Assembly: GCA_039030075.1 (NCBI GenBank)
Contig: JBCCEW010000003.1
Span: 248,001 to 312,000 of the forward strand
Direction: 5' to 3'
From: Myxococcota bacterium
GTDB lineage: Bacteria; Myxococcota_A; UBA9160; SMWR01
DNA length: 64,000 bases
The position numbers and the translations under genes are program-made. The notes beneath the pieces were generated by a model. The model worked only from the letters and a program-made list of their open reading frames with translations. It made no database searches and was not told the DNA's origin. Of this stretch, positions 1-7,516 are shown in pieces (position 1 is the first letter of the stretch; each line of letters begins with the position of its first letter).

Positions 1-739
1 GCAGGTCGAAGGGCGGGCGCTTGTTCTCGGCCATCAACGTGGTCAGGAACATCAGGAAGCCGAGGGGCTGATAGAAGATCCCCCAGGCGGGCAGCCGCCA
101 GAACTCGAGCCAGCCCGGCAGAGCGAAGCCGAAGAGCGTCTCGAGGAAGCCGAAGACCCGGAAGGTCGTGTCCTGGGCGACCGCCATGTCCTGCAGTTTC
201 AGCGTCTCGAAGACCATGAAGACGCCGACGACGGACAGGCCCATCGTGACCTCGAAGGAGATCATCTGCGCAGACGCCCGCAGCCCGCCGAGCAGGGACC
301 AGTTGTTGTTGCTCGCCCAGCCCGCCATCACCGTGCCGTAGGTGGCGAGGGAGCCGATCGCAAAGATGTAGAGCAGGCCCCAGTCCGGGTTCGCTGCCAC
401 CAGCGAGAGCGTGTGGTCACCGAAGCTGTAGATGCCGCCGAAGGGGATCACCGCGAATGCGACGAGCGCCGGCAGCGCGGCCACCATCGGCGCCAACAGG
501 TGCATCCAGCGATGCGCGCCGGAGGGAACGACGTCTTCTTTCGAGAGCAGCTTCAAGACGTCGGCCAGGGGGTGGAAGAGCCCGAGGAGCGTCACGCCCC
601 CGATGTCGGCCCGGTTCGCGCCGATCCGGTCCTGCATGACGGCGCTCTGTTTGCGCTCGATCCAGGTGATGACGGGTGCCAGCCCCACGATCACCACGGC
701 CAGGATGAAGGCGGCCTTGAGGAAGCTCTCGAGGAACAC
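1..739 (-). CDS. nuoH: NADH-quinone oxidoreductase subunit H (partial, N-terminal part)
   Basis: This is the membrane subunit of complex I that helps form the quinone-binding cavity and links the hydrophilic arm to the proton-pumping arm. The translation begins V-F-L-E-S-F from a GTG directly after the nuoG stop (TAG-GTG). It continues through several hydrophobic helices and reaches the family motif AENKRPPFDL at the window edge. The E-R-K-Q-S-A-V-M-Q-D-R stretch after the first helix is also typical. About 246 residues are present of a usual 330-400; the 3' end lies outside the window. The gene is the last visible member of the nuoA-E-F-G-H run and must be co-transcribed with it. The identification is secure. 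Confidence 0.93.
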   Translation of the reverse strand, partial: MFLESFLKAAFILAVVIVGLAPVITWIERKQSAVMQDRIGANRADIGGVTLLGLFHPLADVLKLLSKEDVVPSGAHRWMHLLAPMVAALPALVAFAVIPFGGIYSFGDHTLSLVAANPDWGLLYIFAIGSLATYGTVMAGWASNNNWSLLGGLRASAQMISFEVTMGLSVVGVFMVFETLKLQDMAVAQDTTFRVFGFLETLFGFALPGWLEFWRLPAWGIFYQPLGFLMFLTTLMAENKRPPFDL

Positions 740-2326
740 CTAGGCCTCCTCCTCGAGGGGGAGGCCCGCGTCTCCGACCGCGTCGAAGGAGCGCCCGCGG
801 AAGAGCGGCACGCCTTCGGACAGCGCGCGCGAGGTCTCGCGCGCGTCGAAGCCAACCTCGAAGCCATCGAGGTGCAGCGCCTGCCCCAGAGCCGCGATCA
901 CCGCCCCTTCCGCCCGCGCGTCGAAGGCCGGCTCGACGGCGGGTGTCACCCGCTGCACGTGGCCCGTCGCGTTCGTGTAGGTGCCGGTGCGTTCCGCCGC
1001 GACCCGCGTCGGGAGCACGACGTCGGCGACACGCTGCAGATCCGAGACGTGGGTGTCGAGCCAGACGACGGTGTCCAGGTCGCCCAGGCCGTCGACGCCG
1101 CCGAGGTAGGCCGCGTCGAGGAGGTCGTGACCCGCGACCAGCAGCGCATCGAGCGCCCCGCGGCGCAGCTTCTCGCAGACCGCGGCCGCGTCCTCGAAGC
1201 CCATCGCGCGGGCACCGGCGGCGTTGGCGGCCTTCTCGGCGTGGAGCAGCAGGTCGTCGGCGTCGCCGCGCACCACGGCCACACCCGCCGTCTCGACGCC
1301 GAGGGCGTCGCAGAAGCGCCGCAGGACGAAGAGGTCTTCGTTGGTGGCGTGGGGCGAAGCGACCACTCCGATGCGACTGGCGCCTCGCGCCTGGCGCACG
1401 CGCGTCAGGCGATCCGCCGCCGCCTGCAGCGCGTCGCGGAACCCCACCACTTCCAGCACGCCGAGGTCGCCGCGCAGCATCGCGGTGGAAAGGCGATCGG
1501 CCGCGCCGATCTCCTTGTAGGAGAGGCGTCCCGCGTCGCAGATCCAGGTGTCGTTCACGGCGTCGTTGCGGCGCGGCTGATAGCGCTGAACCTTGTTGTC
1601 GGCGACACCGAGATACACGTTGCAACCGCGCGCGCAGCCGGTGCAGATGCCAGGCACGTCTTCCAGGAACCAGACGCGGATCTTGAAACGGAAGTCCTTC
1701 GTCGTGAGTGCGCCCACCGGACACAGATCGGCGACGTTCATCGAGTAGGGGTTGTCGAGGGGCTCATCGGGGAACGTGTCGATCACCGAACGGTCCCCGC
1801 GGCCACGGACGACCAGCTCGCCGGTTCCGGGAACCTCGCGGCAGAAGCGCACGCAGCGGCGGCAAAGGATGCAACGCTCCTGGTCGAGCACGATGGTGGG
1901 GCCGACGTCCACGTTCTTCGCGAGCGCGCGCCGAGGTTCGCGCGTGCGCGACTGGAGCGCGCCGTACTCGAAGGCGTAGTCCTGGAGCTTGCACTCACCG
2001 GCCTGATCGCAGATCGGGCAGTCGAGTGGGTGGTTGACGAGCAACATCTCCGTGACCCCGGCCCGCGCTGCCGCCACCCGCTCGTTCTCGGTGTGCACGA
2101 CCATGCCGTCCTCGACCGGGGTGTTGCAGGCGATCTGGAGCTTCGGCGCGCCCTCGATCTCGACCTGGCACAGGCGACAGGATCCGTCGATCGAGAGCTT
2201 CGGATGCCAGCAGTAGTGAGGAATCGTCACGTCGCGCATCAGCACGCCGGCGTCGTCGAGGGCCTCGAGCAGCATGGCGCCGTCCTCGACCTCGAGCGGA
2301 ATCCCGTCGACGGTGATGCGCGCCAT
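740..2326 (-). CDS. nuoG: NADH-quinone oxidoreductase subunit G (short form)
   Basis: This is the iron-sulfur electron-transfer subunit of the complex I N-module. It has 528 residues. The N-terminal [2Fe-2S] ferredoxin domain has Cys39, Cys50, Cys53 and Cys67. Next come the HxxxCxxCxxxxxC segment (HPLDCPICDQAGEC), a C-x2-C-x2-C-x3-C-type 4Fe-4S segment (CILCRRCVRFC), and a CTGCARGC segment opening the molybdopterin-oxidoreductase-like domain. The protein is much shorter than the roughly 900-residue E. coli form because the C-terminal molybdopterin-like domain is reduced, as is common in other phyla. The ATG overlaps the nuoF TGA by one base. The stop abuts the nuoH GTG. The nuo genes are therefore translationally coupled. 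Confidence 0.95.
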   Translation of the reverse strand: MARITVDGIPLEVEDGAMLLEALDDAGVLMRDVTIPHYCWHPKLSIDGSCRLCQVEIEGAPKLQIACNTPVEDGMVVHTENERVAAARAGVTEMLLVNHPLDCPICDQAGECKLQDYAFEYGALQSRTREPRRALAKNVDVGPTIVLDQERCILCRRCVRFCREVPGTGELVVRGRGDRSVIDTFPDEPLDNPYSMNVADLCPVGALTTKDFRFKIRVWFLEDVPGICTGCARGCNVYLGVADNKVQRYQPRRNDAVNDTWICDAGRLSYKEIGAADRLSTAMLRGDLGVLEVVGFRDALQAAADRLTRVRQARGASRIGVVASPHATNEDLFVLRRFCDALGVETAGVAVVRGDADDLLLHAEKAANAAGARAMGFEDAAAVCEKLRRGALDALLVAGHDLLDAAYLGGVDGLGDLDTVVWLDTHVSDLQRVADVVLPTRVAAERTGTYTNATGHVQRVTPAVEPAFDARAEGAVIAALGQALHLDGFEVGFDARETSRALSEGVPLFRGRSFDAVGDAGLPLEEEA

Positions 2327-3621
2327 CAGAGGTCGAAACTCTCGAGGAAGGGACAGCGGGCCTCGCGGATATGCGCCTCGAAATCCTCGCGGAAGTGGCG
2401 GAGCAGGCCCTGCACCGGCCAGGCCGCGGCGTCCGAGAACGCACAGATGGTCTGGCCCTCCATCTTCGCCGCGACGTCGAGCAGCAGCTCGAGATCCCCC
2501 GGCTTCCCCGCGCCGCGCTCGATGCGTTCGACGATCTTGTGCATCCAACCGGTGCCCTCCCGGCACTGGGTGCACTGACCGCAGGACTCGTCGCGAAAGA
2601 AGTAGGTGACGACGCACGCCACCCGCACCATGCAGGTGGTCTCGTCCATCACGATCACGCCGCCGGTACCGAGCATGGTCCCGCGCTCGCGCAGTGACTC
2701 GTTCGCCATCGGCACGTCGAGCTGGTTCGCGGGCAGGACCGGCATCGACAGGCCGCCCGGGATCACCCCCTTCACCCGCAGGCCATCGTGGATGCCGCCG
2801 GCGTGCTCGAAGACGATTTCGTCGAGGGGCGTGCCCAGCGGCAGCTCGAAGAGACCGGGGCGCACCACGTGGCCCGAGACACCGAAGAGGGTGCTGCCCG
2901 GGCTCTTCTCGGTACCGATTCCCCGGAACCAGTCCGCGCCGCGGTTCACGATGTGCGGCACGTGGCAGAAGGTCTCGACGTTGTTCACCGTGGTCGGTCG
3001 CCCGAAGGCACCGTGCTGGGCGGGGTAGGGCGGCTTCTTGCGGGGCTGCCCTTTCTTTCCCTCGAGTGATTCGAGGAGGCCCGTTTCCTCGCCGCAGATG
3101 TAGGCGCCGGCGCCGCGCTGCAGGACGACGTCGTGGCGAAAGCCGGTGCCCAGCACGTTCTTCCCGAGCACCTTCTTCGCGTAGGCCTCTTCGATCGCTT
3201 GCTCGAGGATGCGCGCGGGCTCCGCGTACTCTCCGCGGATGTAGAGGAACGTCTTCTCGGCACCGATCGCGAAGGCCGCGATCAAGATGCCCTCGAGCAC
3301 CTGGTGGGGGCCGCGCTCCATCAGGATGCGGTCCTTGAACGAACCGGGTTCCGACTCGTCGGCGTTGCAGACCAGGTACTTCGGCCCCTCGCTGTCCTCG
3401 GGCATGAAGGACCACTTCAGGCCCGTGGAGAAGCCGGCGCCGCCGCGGCCCTGCAGGCCCGCCGCCTGGAGCAGCTCGATCACCGCCGCCGGCTCCATCT
3501 CGCCGAGCGCCCGCTTCGCGGCCTCGTAGCCCCCCTGGCGTTTGTAGCCGTCCAAGCGCTGGTAGTCGTCCGAGGCGAAATGCTCGGTCAGGTACAGCGT
3601 CGTCAAGGGAGCGGTGAGCAT
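2326..3621 (-). CDS. nuoF: NADH-quinone oxidoreductase subunit F
   Basis: This complex I subunit binds FMN and oxidises NADH. It has 431 residues, a normal length. The glycine-rich GRGGAGFSTGLKW segment binds NADH and FMN. A second glycine-rich segment lies around GAGAYICGEETGLL. The C-terminal ESCGQCTQCREGTGWM segment supplies three ligands of the N3 [4Fe-4S] cluster, with the fourth Cys downstream (TICAFSDAAAWP). The start chosen is the ATG giving MLTAPLTTLY, nine bases after the nuoE stop. An upstream in-frame extension is only frame overlap with nuoE. The protein works with NuoE and NuoG as the NADH dehydrogenase module. Confidence 0.96.
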   Translation of the reverse strand: MLTAPLTTLYLTEHFASDDYQRLDGYKRQGGYEAAKRALGEMEPAAVIELLQAAGLQGRGGAGFSTGLKWSFMPEDSEGPKYLVCNADESEPGSFKDRILMERGPHQVLEGILIAAFAIGAEKTFLYIRGEYAEPARILEQAIEEAYAKKVLGKNVLGTGFRHDVVLQRGAGAYICGEETGLLESLEGKKGQPRKKPPYPAQHGAFGRPTTVNNVETFCHVPHIVNRGADWFRGIGTEKSPGSTLFGVSGHVVRPGLFELPLGTPLDEIVFEHAGGIHDGLRVKGVIPGGLSMPVLPANQLDVPMANESLRERGTMLGTGGVIVMDETTCMVRVACVVTYFFRDESCGQCTQCREGTGWMHKIVERIERGAGKPGDLELLLDVAAKMEGQTICAFSDAAAWPVQGLLRHFREDFEAHIREARCPFLESFDL

Positions 3622-3629
3622 CGGTGCGC

Positions 3630-4097
3630 CTAGTCGAGGCCGTCCAGCAGCTGCTTTGCCGCGTCGAGGTCGAGGTCTTCGTGGTAGCGCTCGCCGATCC
3701 GCAGCATCGGCGCGTAGCCGCAGGCGCCCAGGCACTCCTCGTGACCGAGGCGGATGCGTCCGTCGGGGGTGTTGCCGTCGGCGTCGACGCCCAGATGTTC
3801 GCCGAGCTCACGCAGCAGGGTCCGGGCGCCGCGCAGCGAGCAGGGCAGGTTCGTACACACGAACACCTGATGTTTCGGCTGGGGACGCGTGTGGAAGAGG
3901 TTGTAGAAGGAGACGACTTCGAGCACCTCGACCGGAGTGATCTCGAAGACCGCCGCCACCGCCCGTGCCGCCTCGGAGTCGATGCAGCCGTGTTCGCCCT
4001 GCACGATGTGGAGCGCCGGGAGCAACGCCCCCCGCGGCTGGGGGTACTTCGCGATCTCGGCGTCGATGCGGGCGCGCGCATCCGTGGAGATCACCAT
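3630..4097 (-). CDS. nuoE: NADH-quinone oxidoreductase subunit E
   Basis: This thioredoxin-like [2Fe-2S] subunit carries cluster N1a and sits beside NuoF. It has 155 residues. It contains the helical PRGALLPALHIVQ region, the VEVLEVVSFYNLF motif, and the cluster ligands in CTNLPC and ECLGACGYAP. The ATG overlaps the end of nuoA by seven bases. The gene follows nuoA directly, where nuoB, nuoC and nuoD would stand in a canonical operon. Confidence 0.95.
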   Translation of the reverse strand: MVISTDARARIDAEIAKYPQPRGALLPALHIVQGEHGCIDSEAARAVAAVFEITPVEVLEVVSFYNLFHTRPQPKHQVFVCTNLPCSLRGARTLLRELGEHLGVDADGNTPDGRIRLGHEECLGACGYAPMLRIGERYHEDLDLDAAKQLLDGLD

Positions 4098-4444
4098 TCC
4101 AGGCCGCCTTTCCGGTACTCGTAGAAGAGACCGATCGCGAGGGGGATGGTGAAGACGAACATCGCCCAGAAGCCGAACCATCCGAGCTCGGTGAAGACGG
4201 CGCCCCAGGGATAGAAGTAGATCGCCTCCACGTCGAAGACGACGAACAGGATCGCCACGAGGTAGTACTTCACCGCGTAGCGCTGCTTCGGCGACTGCAG
4301 CGGACGCTCCCCGCACTCGAAGGGCTCGTCCTTCTCCGGGAACGAGCGCTTCGGCCCCAGCGTGAGATGGATGCCGAGCATGGCGCACAGAATCGCGAGG
4401 CCGATGGCCACCACGATCAGAACACCCGTGTACTCCGCGAGCAT
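4091..4444 (-). CDS. nuoA: NADH-quinone oxidoreductase subunit A
   Basis: This small membrane subunit of complex I has 117 residues and three predicted helices. The conserved PFECGE loop, the RYAVKYYLVAILFVVFDVE segment and a C-terminal YEYRKGGLEW are typical of the family. The start chosen is the ATG giving MLAEYTGV. A longer in-frame start exists 36 codons upstream but would add a polar, low-similarity extension. The gene is the first of the operon. The 276 bases upstream, shared divergently with gpsA, should hold the promoter. No convincing -10/-35 pair is visible on this strand. Confidence 0.93.
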   Translation of the reverse strand: MLAEYTGVLIVVAIGLAILCAMLGIHLTLGPKRSFPEKDEPFECGERPLQSPKQRYAVKYYLVAILFVVFDVEAIYFYPWGAVFTELGWFGFWAMFVFTIPLAIGLFYEYRKGGLEW

Positions 4445-4708
4445 CGCGCCTGCCTCACTGGCCGCCCCCGGAATGGGCTCGGTCTCCGGAGCGGCTTGCG
4501 TTCGTGGGGGGCGCCCGTCGCGCGAGAGACACACGATCGTGTCAGAGCCCACTCCGTCCCGGCGGGCTCGGGCCTGCCGCGTGGGCGACGACGATCGCGG
4601 ATGGCACCGAAGTACCCGTTCCCGCGACGGAATCCGGGCGGAAGGTAGTTGGGTGCCCGAAGGGCGTCAAGAAACCGAAGCGGTTTCGGGGCGGCGCAAA
4701 CCCGGTGA

Positions 4709-4714
4709 TAGACT
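4709..4714 (+). promoter_or_regulatory. TAGACT -10-like box, leaderless type, for gpsA
   Basis: The hexamer TAGACT ends six bases before the gpsA GTG. This would place the transcription start at the start codon itself. There is no Shine-Dalgarno sequence in the gap (gcgcgc). The same arrangement recurs at several other genes in the window. Confidence 0.5.
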
Positions 4715-4720
4715 GCGCGC

Positions 4721-5725
4721 GTGGCGATTCCGGTGGGTGTCTTGGGTGCGGGCAGCTTCGGCACCTGTTTGGCGATGTTGTGTGCGCGCAACCACGACGT
4801 CGTGTTGTGGGCGCGGCGCGAGGAAACGGCGGAGGCGATCAATCGCGACCGCCGCAACCCGGACTATCTGAGCGATCTGCCCTTGCCCGATCGGATCCGG
4901 GCGACGTCGGACCTGGCCGAGGCCGTCAGCGAGGCCGAGCTCGTGGTCCTGGCCGTCCCGAGCCACGGCGTTCGCGAGGTGATGCGCGAGGCCGCGCGGC
5001 TGGTGCGTCGCGATGCGATCGTGATCTCCACCGTGAAGGGCATCGAGCTCGGCACCTGGAAGCGAATGGACGAGGTGCTGACCGAGCTGCTCGATCCCGT
5101 CATGCACCCCCGGCTCGTGTTCCTTTCGGGCCCCTCCTTTGCGCGGGAGATCGCCGACGGGAGACCGACGGCGGTCACGCTCGCCGCGCAGGTCGAGAGC
5201 TACGCGATCTCGGTGCAGGAATCGATCTCGACGCCGTCGTTCCGCTGCTACACGAGCAGCGACGTGATCGGCGCCGAGCTCGGCGGCGCGCTGAAGAACG
5301 TGGTGGCGATCGCCGTGGGCATCTGTGACGGCCTCGATCTCGGGCTCAACGCCCGCGCCGGGTTGATGACCCGCGGGCTCCGCGAGATCACCCGGCTCGG
5401 CACGCGCCTCGGCGCCGACCCGCTCACCTTCCTCGGCCTGGCGGGCATGGGAGACCTGGTGCTCACCTGCACCGGCGACCTCTCGCGGAACCGACGCGTC
5501 GGGACGGAGCTCGCGGCGGGGCGCGACCTGGCCTCGATCGTGGCGGATACGACCCAGGTCGCCGAGGGCATCCGGACGACCCAGGGCGCCTGCGCCCTGG
5601 CCGAGCGCCACGACGTCGAGATGCCGATCGCGAACGCCGTGCGGCAGGTGCTCGAGGGGAAGCTCTCCCCGCGCGACGCGGTCGGGGTGCTGATGACGCG
5701 CCAGCTGCGCAGCGAGAACGAGTAG
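4721..5725 (+). CDS. gpsA: NAD(P)-dependent glycerol-3-phosphate dehydrogenase
   Basis: This cytosolic enzyme reduces dihydroxyacetone phosphate to sn-glycerol 3-phosphate, the backbone for phospholipids. It has 334 residues, a normal length. The N-terminal Rossmann motif GAGSFGT is at residues 8-14. The family segments SGPSFAREIA, LGGALKNVVAIA (catalytic Lys) and LAGMGDLVLTC are all present, as is the late SRNRRVG segment. The GTG start at 4721 fits the family N-terminus. There is no ribosome-binding site before it, but a TAGACT box lies six bases upstream, so the mRNA may be leaderless. The gene is monocistronic or leads into the next lipoprotein gene 155 bases later. Confidence 0.95.
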   Translation: MAIPVGVLGAGSFGTCLAMLCARNHDVVLWARREETAEAINRDRRNPDYLSDLPLPDRIRATSDLAEAVSEAELVVLAVPSHGVREVMREAARLVRRDAIVISTVKGIELGTWKRMDEVLTELLDPVMHPRLVFLSGPSFAREIADGRPTAVTLAAQVESYAISVQESISTPSFRCYTSSDVIGAELGGALKNVVAIAVGICDGLDLGLNARAGLMTRGLREITRLGTRLGADPLTFLGLAGMGDLVLTCTGDLSRNRRVGTELAAGRDLASIVADTTQVAEGIRTTQGACALAERHDVEMPIANAVRQVLEGKLSPRDAVGVLMTRQLRSENE

Positions 5726-5868
5726 CCCGCTTCGGGGCGTGCTCGTGCCGCCTCCGCCGGGGCCGTCCGAGGCTTTGCGATCATGTTCTCATAGATAGGG
5801 AGGGGGGATTCCTGGCCCCAGCCCCTCGCCGTGCAGAGGGGCCTTCGGCGGCTCCGGGAGCCAGCCGG

Positions 5869-5874
5869 TAGACT
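5869..5874 (+). promoter_or_regulatory. TAGACT -10-like box, leaderless type
   Basis: TAGACT is followed by six bases (cgcgcg) and then the ATG of the lipoprotein gene at 5881. Hexamer and spacing match the box before gpsA, and no Shine-Dalgarno sequence intervenes. Confidence 0.5.
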
Positions 5875-5880
5875 CGCGCG

Positions 5881-6813
5881 ATGCCGCGGACCCCGCTCGA
5901 TTCCCACCGGCCGCTCGCCGTCGCCGTCCTCGCGCTCGTGGCATCTGGCCTCCTCACCAGCTGCATCACCCGGCCGGTGAAGGAACCGGTCTTCTCGGAG
6001 CGGGGCGTCGACGTGAGCCTGCGCTCCGAGTCGCGCTTCTTCTCCACCGTCGAGAAGGGGTACGAGCACCCGGTGACGATCGCGCCCGTCCGCGTCGCGC
6101 ACATCCTGTCGCGGATCGATCTTCGACCGCCCGAGGGCTACCTGGTCGCTCTCGAGGGAGAGCCGAAGAAGCGGGTGGCCGCGGTGCGGACCAACGCACT
6201 CTTCGAGATCGGCGAAGGCATCTCCCAGGCCCTCGCCGCGGCCGGCCCCGACCAGGAGGTCGTGGTGATGGTCGTCCGCGAAACCAAGCGCTTCGGGGTC
6301 TTCGACCACGACTACCTGACGAGCTTCCTCGTCTACGCCCGCGACGATCGCCTCTACCTACACATGGGCCACTTCGAGTGGGAGATCCCGAAGCGCCGCA
6401 AGGATCGCCTGCCCGAGCCGCGCGTCGGCAGTGCGCCCCAGCGCTACAAGATCCTGCCGAGCAGCGCGATGTCGCTGGTCAGCAGCCACAGCGTCGCCAT
6501 CGACTGGCGCGACGCGGTGTTTGCGCGTCCCACCCGCACGCGCGTGCTGCCGAGCGGCGAGATCGTGCGCAAGACGATCCTGCTCGAGAGCCCGCCCGAG
6601 GTCGACGACATCGAAGATCCGGTAGCGCGCATGCCGGACGATCTGAGCCCGGAGCAGCTGCGTGCGCTGGCCGACGTCGAGGAAGACCGCCGCGAGGGGC
6701 GCATCACCGAGATCGAGTACCGCTCGCGCCGGCGCCGGATCCTCGATCCGCAGGCGTCTGCCTCCCCCGCTCCGTCGCCCGAGGGCGATGGCGCAGGCGG
6801 GGCCGGGAGCTGA
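5881..6813 (+). CDS. lipoprotein of unknown function with SHOCT-like C-terminus
   Basis: I do not recognise the main domain. The 310-residue protein starts with a signal peptide ending in the lipobox LLTSC (Cys28), so it should be a membrane-anchored lipoprotein. The body (about residues 40-230) has alternating beta-type and charged segments and repeated Ser/Arg-rich turns. Residues about 255-290, DLSPEQLRALADVEEDRREG followed by an ITEIEY turn, resemble the short helical SHOCT module often found at protein C-termini (inference from pattern). The tail is Pro/Ala/Gly-rich. A TAGACT box lies six bases before the ATG. The gene converges on the lipoprotein at 6824, with ten bases between stops. 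Confidence 0.8.
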   Translation: MPRTPLDSHRPLAVAVLALVASGLLTSCITRPVKEPVFSERGVDVSLRSESRFFSTVEKGYEHPVTIAPVRVAHILSRIDLRPPEGYLVALEGEPKKRVAAVRTNALFEIGEGISQALAAAGPDQEVVVMVVRETKRFGVFDHDYLTSFLVYARDDRLYLHMGHFEWEIPKRRKDRLPEPRVGSAPQRYKILPSSAMSLVSSHSVAIDWRDAVFARPTRTRVLPSGEIVRKTILLESPPEVDDIEDPVARMPDDLSPEQLRALADVEEDRREGRITEIEYRSRRRRILDPQASASPAPSPEGDGAGGAGS

Positions 6814-6823
6814 GCGCGCTCCG

Positions 6824-7303
6824 CTACTCCACGTAGCCGAGGGAGCGGAGCATCTCGAGCTCGTCGCTGCCCTCGCTGGCCGCCTTCGCCGCGTCGATCT
6901 GGCCCTGGAGCTGGGTGTCGTCCGGGAACCGCTGCAGGCCGAGGTCGAGGGCCTGGATCGCGACCGTGCCGACGCCCGCGTTGCGCAGCTGGTCGGCGGT
7001 GGCGGCGTACTGGTCGGCGTTCATGTTCTGGGGCCGCTCACCGGCCAGCTTCGTCAGCTGGGCCAGGGCCGCCTCGCCCAGACCGTCCCGGGCCAGGGCT
7101 TCGAGCTTCACGAGTTCGAGCCCCCAGGCGGTGACTTCGTCGGCACCCGCGGCCAACCCCTGGTCGGCCGCCTGGAGCGCATCGGCGTAGCGCGTCTCGT
7201 TCAGGGCCTGGCGCGCCGTGGCGAGGGTGTCGCGAGCCGACTCCCCGCCACACGCGAGGACCAGGCCGACGAGGGTGAAAATCCACAGGCAACGCAGGCG
7301 CAT
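6824..7303 (-). CDS. small TPR-like lipoprotein ending in an LRSLGYV tail
   Basis: The protein has 159 residues. Its signal peptide ends in the lipobox LVLAC (Cys18). The remainder is Ala-rich helix-turn-helix sequence with TPR-like spacing (ALNETRYADALQAADQGL, then AIQALDLGLQRFPDDTQLQG). The last nine residues are EMLRSLGYV plus E. A closely similar ending, RLKGLGYIS, closes the 66-residue protein at 11867, across the divergent region. Such tails are, as I recall, seen in sulfatase-type proteins, which suggests a shared partner. The AGGAG Shine-Dalgarno sequence lies six bases before the ATG. The gene diverges from the phosphatase cluster at 7517 and may serve it. Confidence 0.8.
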   Translation of the reverse strand: MRLRCLWIFTLVGLVLACGGESARDTLATARQALNETRYADALQAADQGLAAGADEVTAWGLELVKLEALARDGLGEAALAQLTKLAGERPQNMNADQYAATADQLRNAGVGTVAIQALDLGLQRFPDDTQLQGQIDAAKAASEGSDELEMLRSLGYVE

Positions 7304-7516
7304 GGGTCGCTCCTAAAGATGGGAATGGGCTCGCCCGATTCGCCCCCCCAGAGCCGCGCGGGTCGCGCCGGTCCTGCGAGGATCGGCGCCGGCGAACCAC
7401 TCCTGGGTGGGGAGCGGCGAGCCTACCGTGCATCCCGCCCTCGTCCCCAGAGCCGCTCGGGCGGTCAGGTAGTCTATGATCCTCCGTTCGCCGGATCCAG
7501 GCCGGCCGAGTACTCC

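Noticed and set aside
413-2578. 721-codon open frame on the plus strand
   Set aside because: It is antisense to nuoG and nuoF, and its translation is a low-complexity string typical of opposite-strand frames in GC-rich DNA.
4672-4686. AAACCG-aag-CGGTTT inverted repeat before gpsA
   Set aside because: A six-base stem with a three-base loop and no T-run. It is too short to call a terminator or operator without comparative support.
6662-7516. Plus-strand open frame extending upstream of the first phosphatase
   Set aside because: It runs antisense through the lipoprotein gene and has no domain. The true start is taken as the GTG at 7517.
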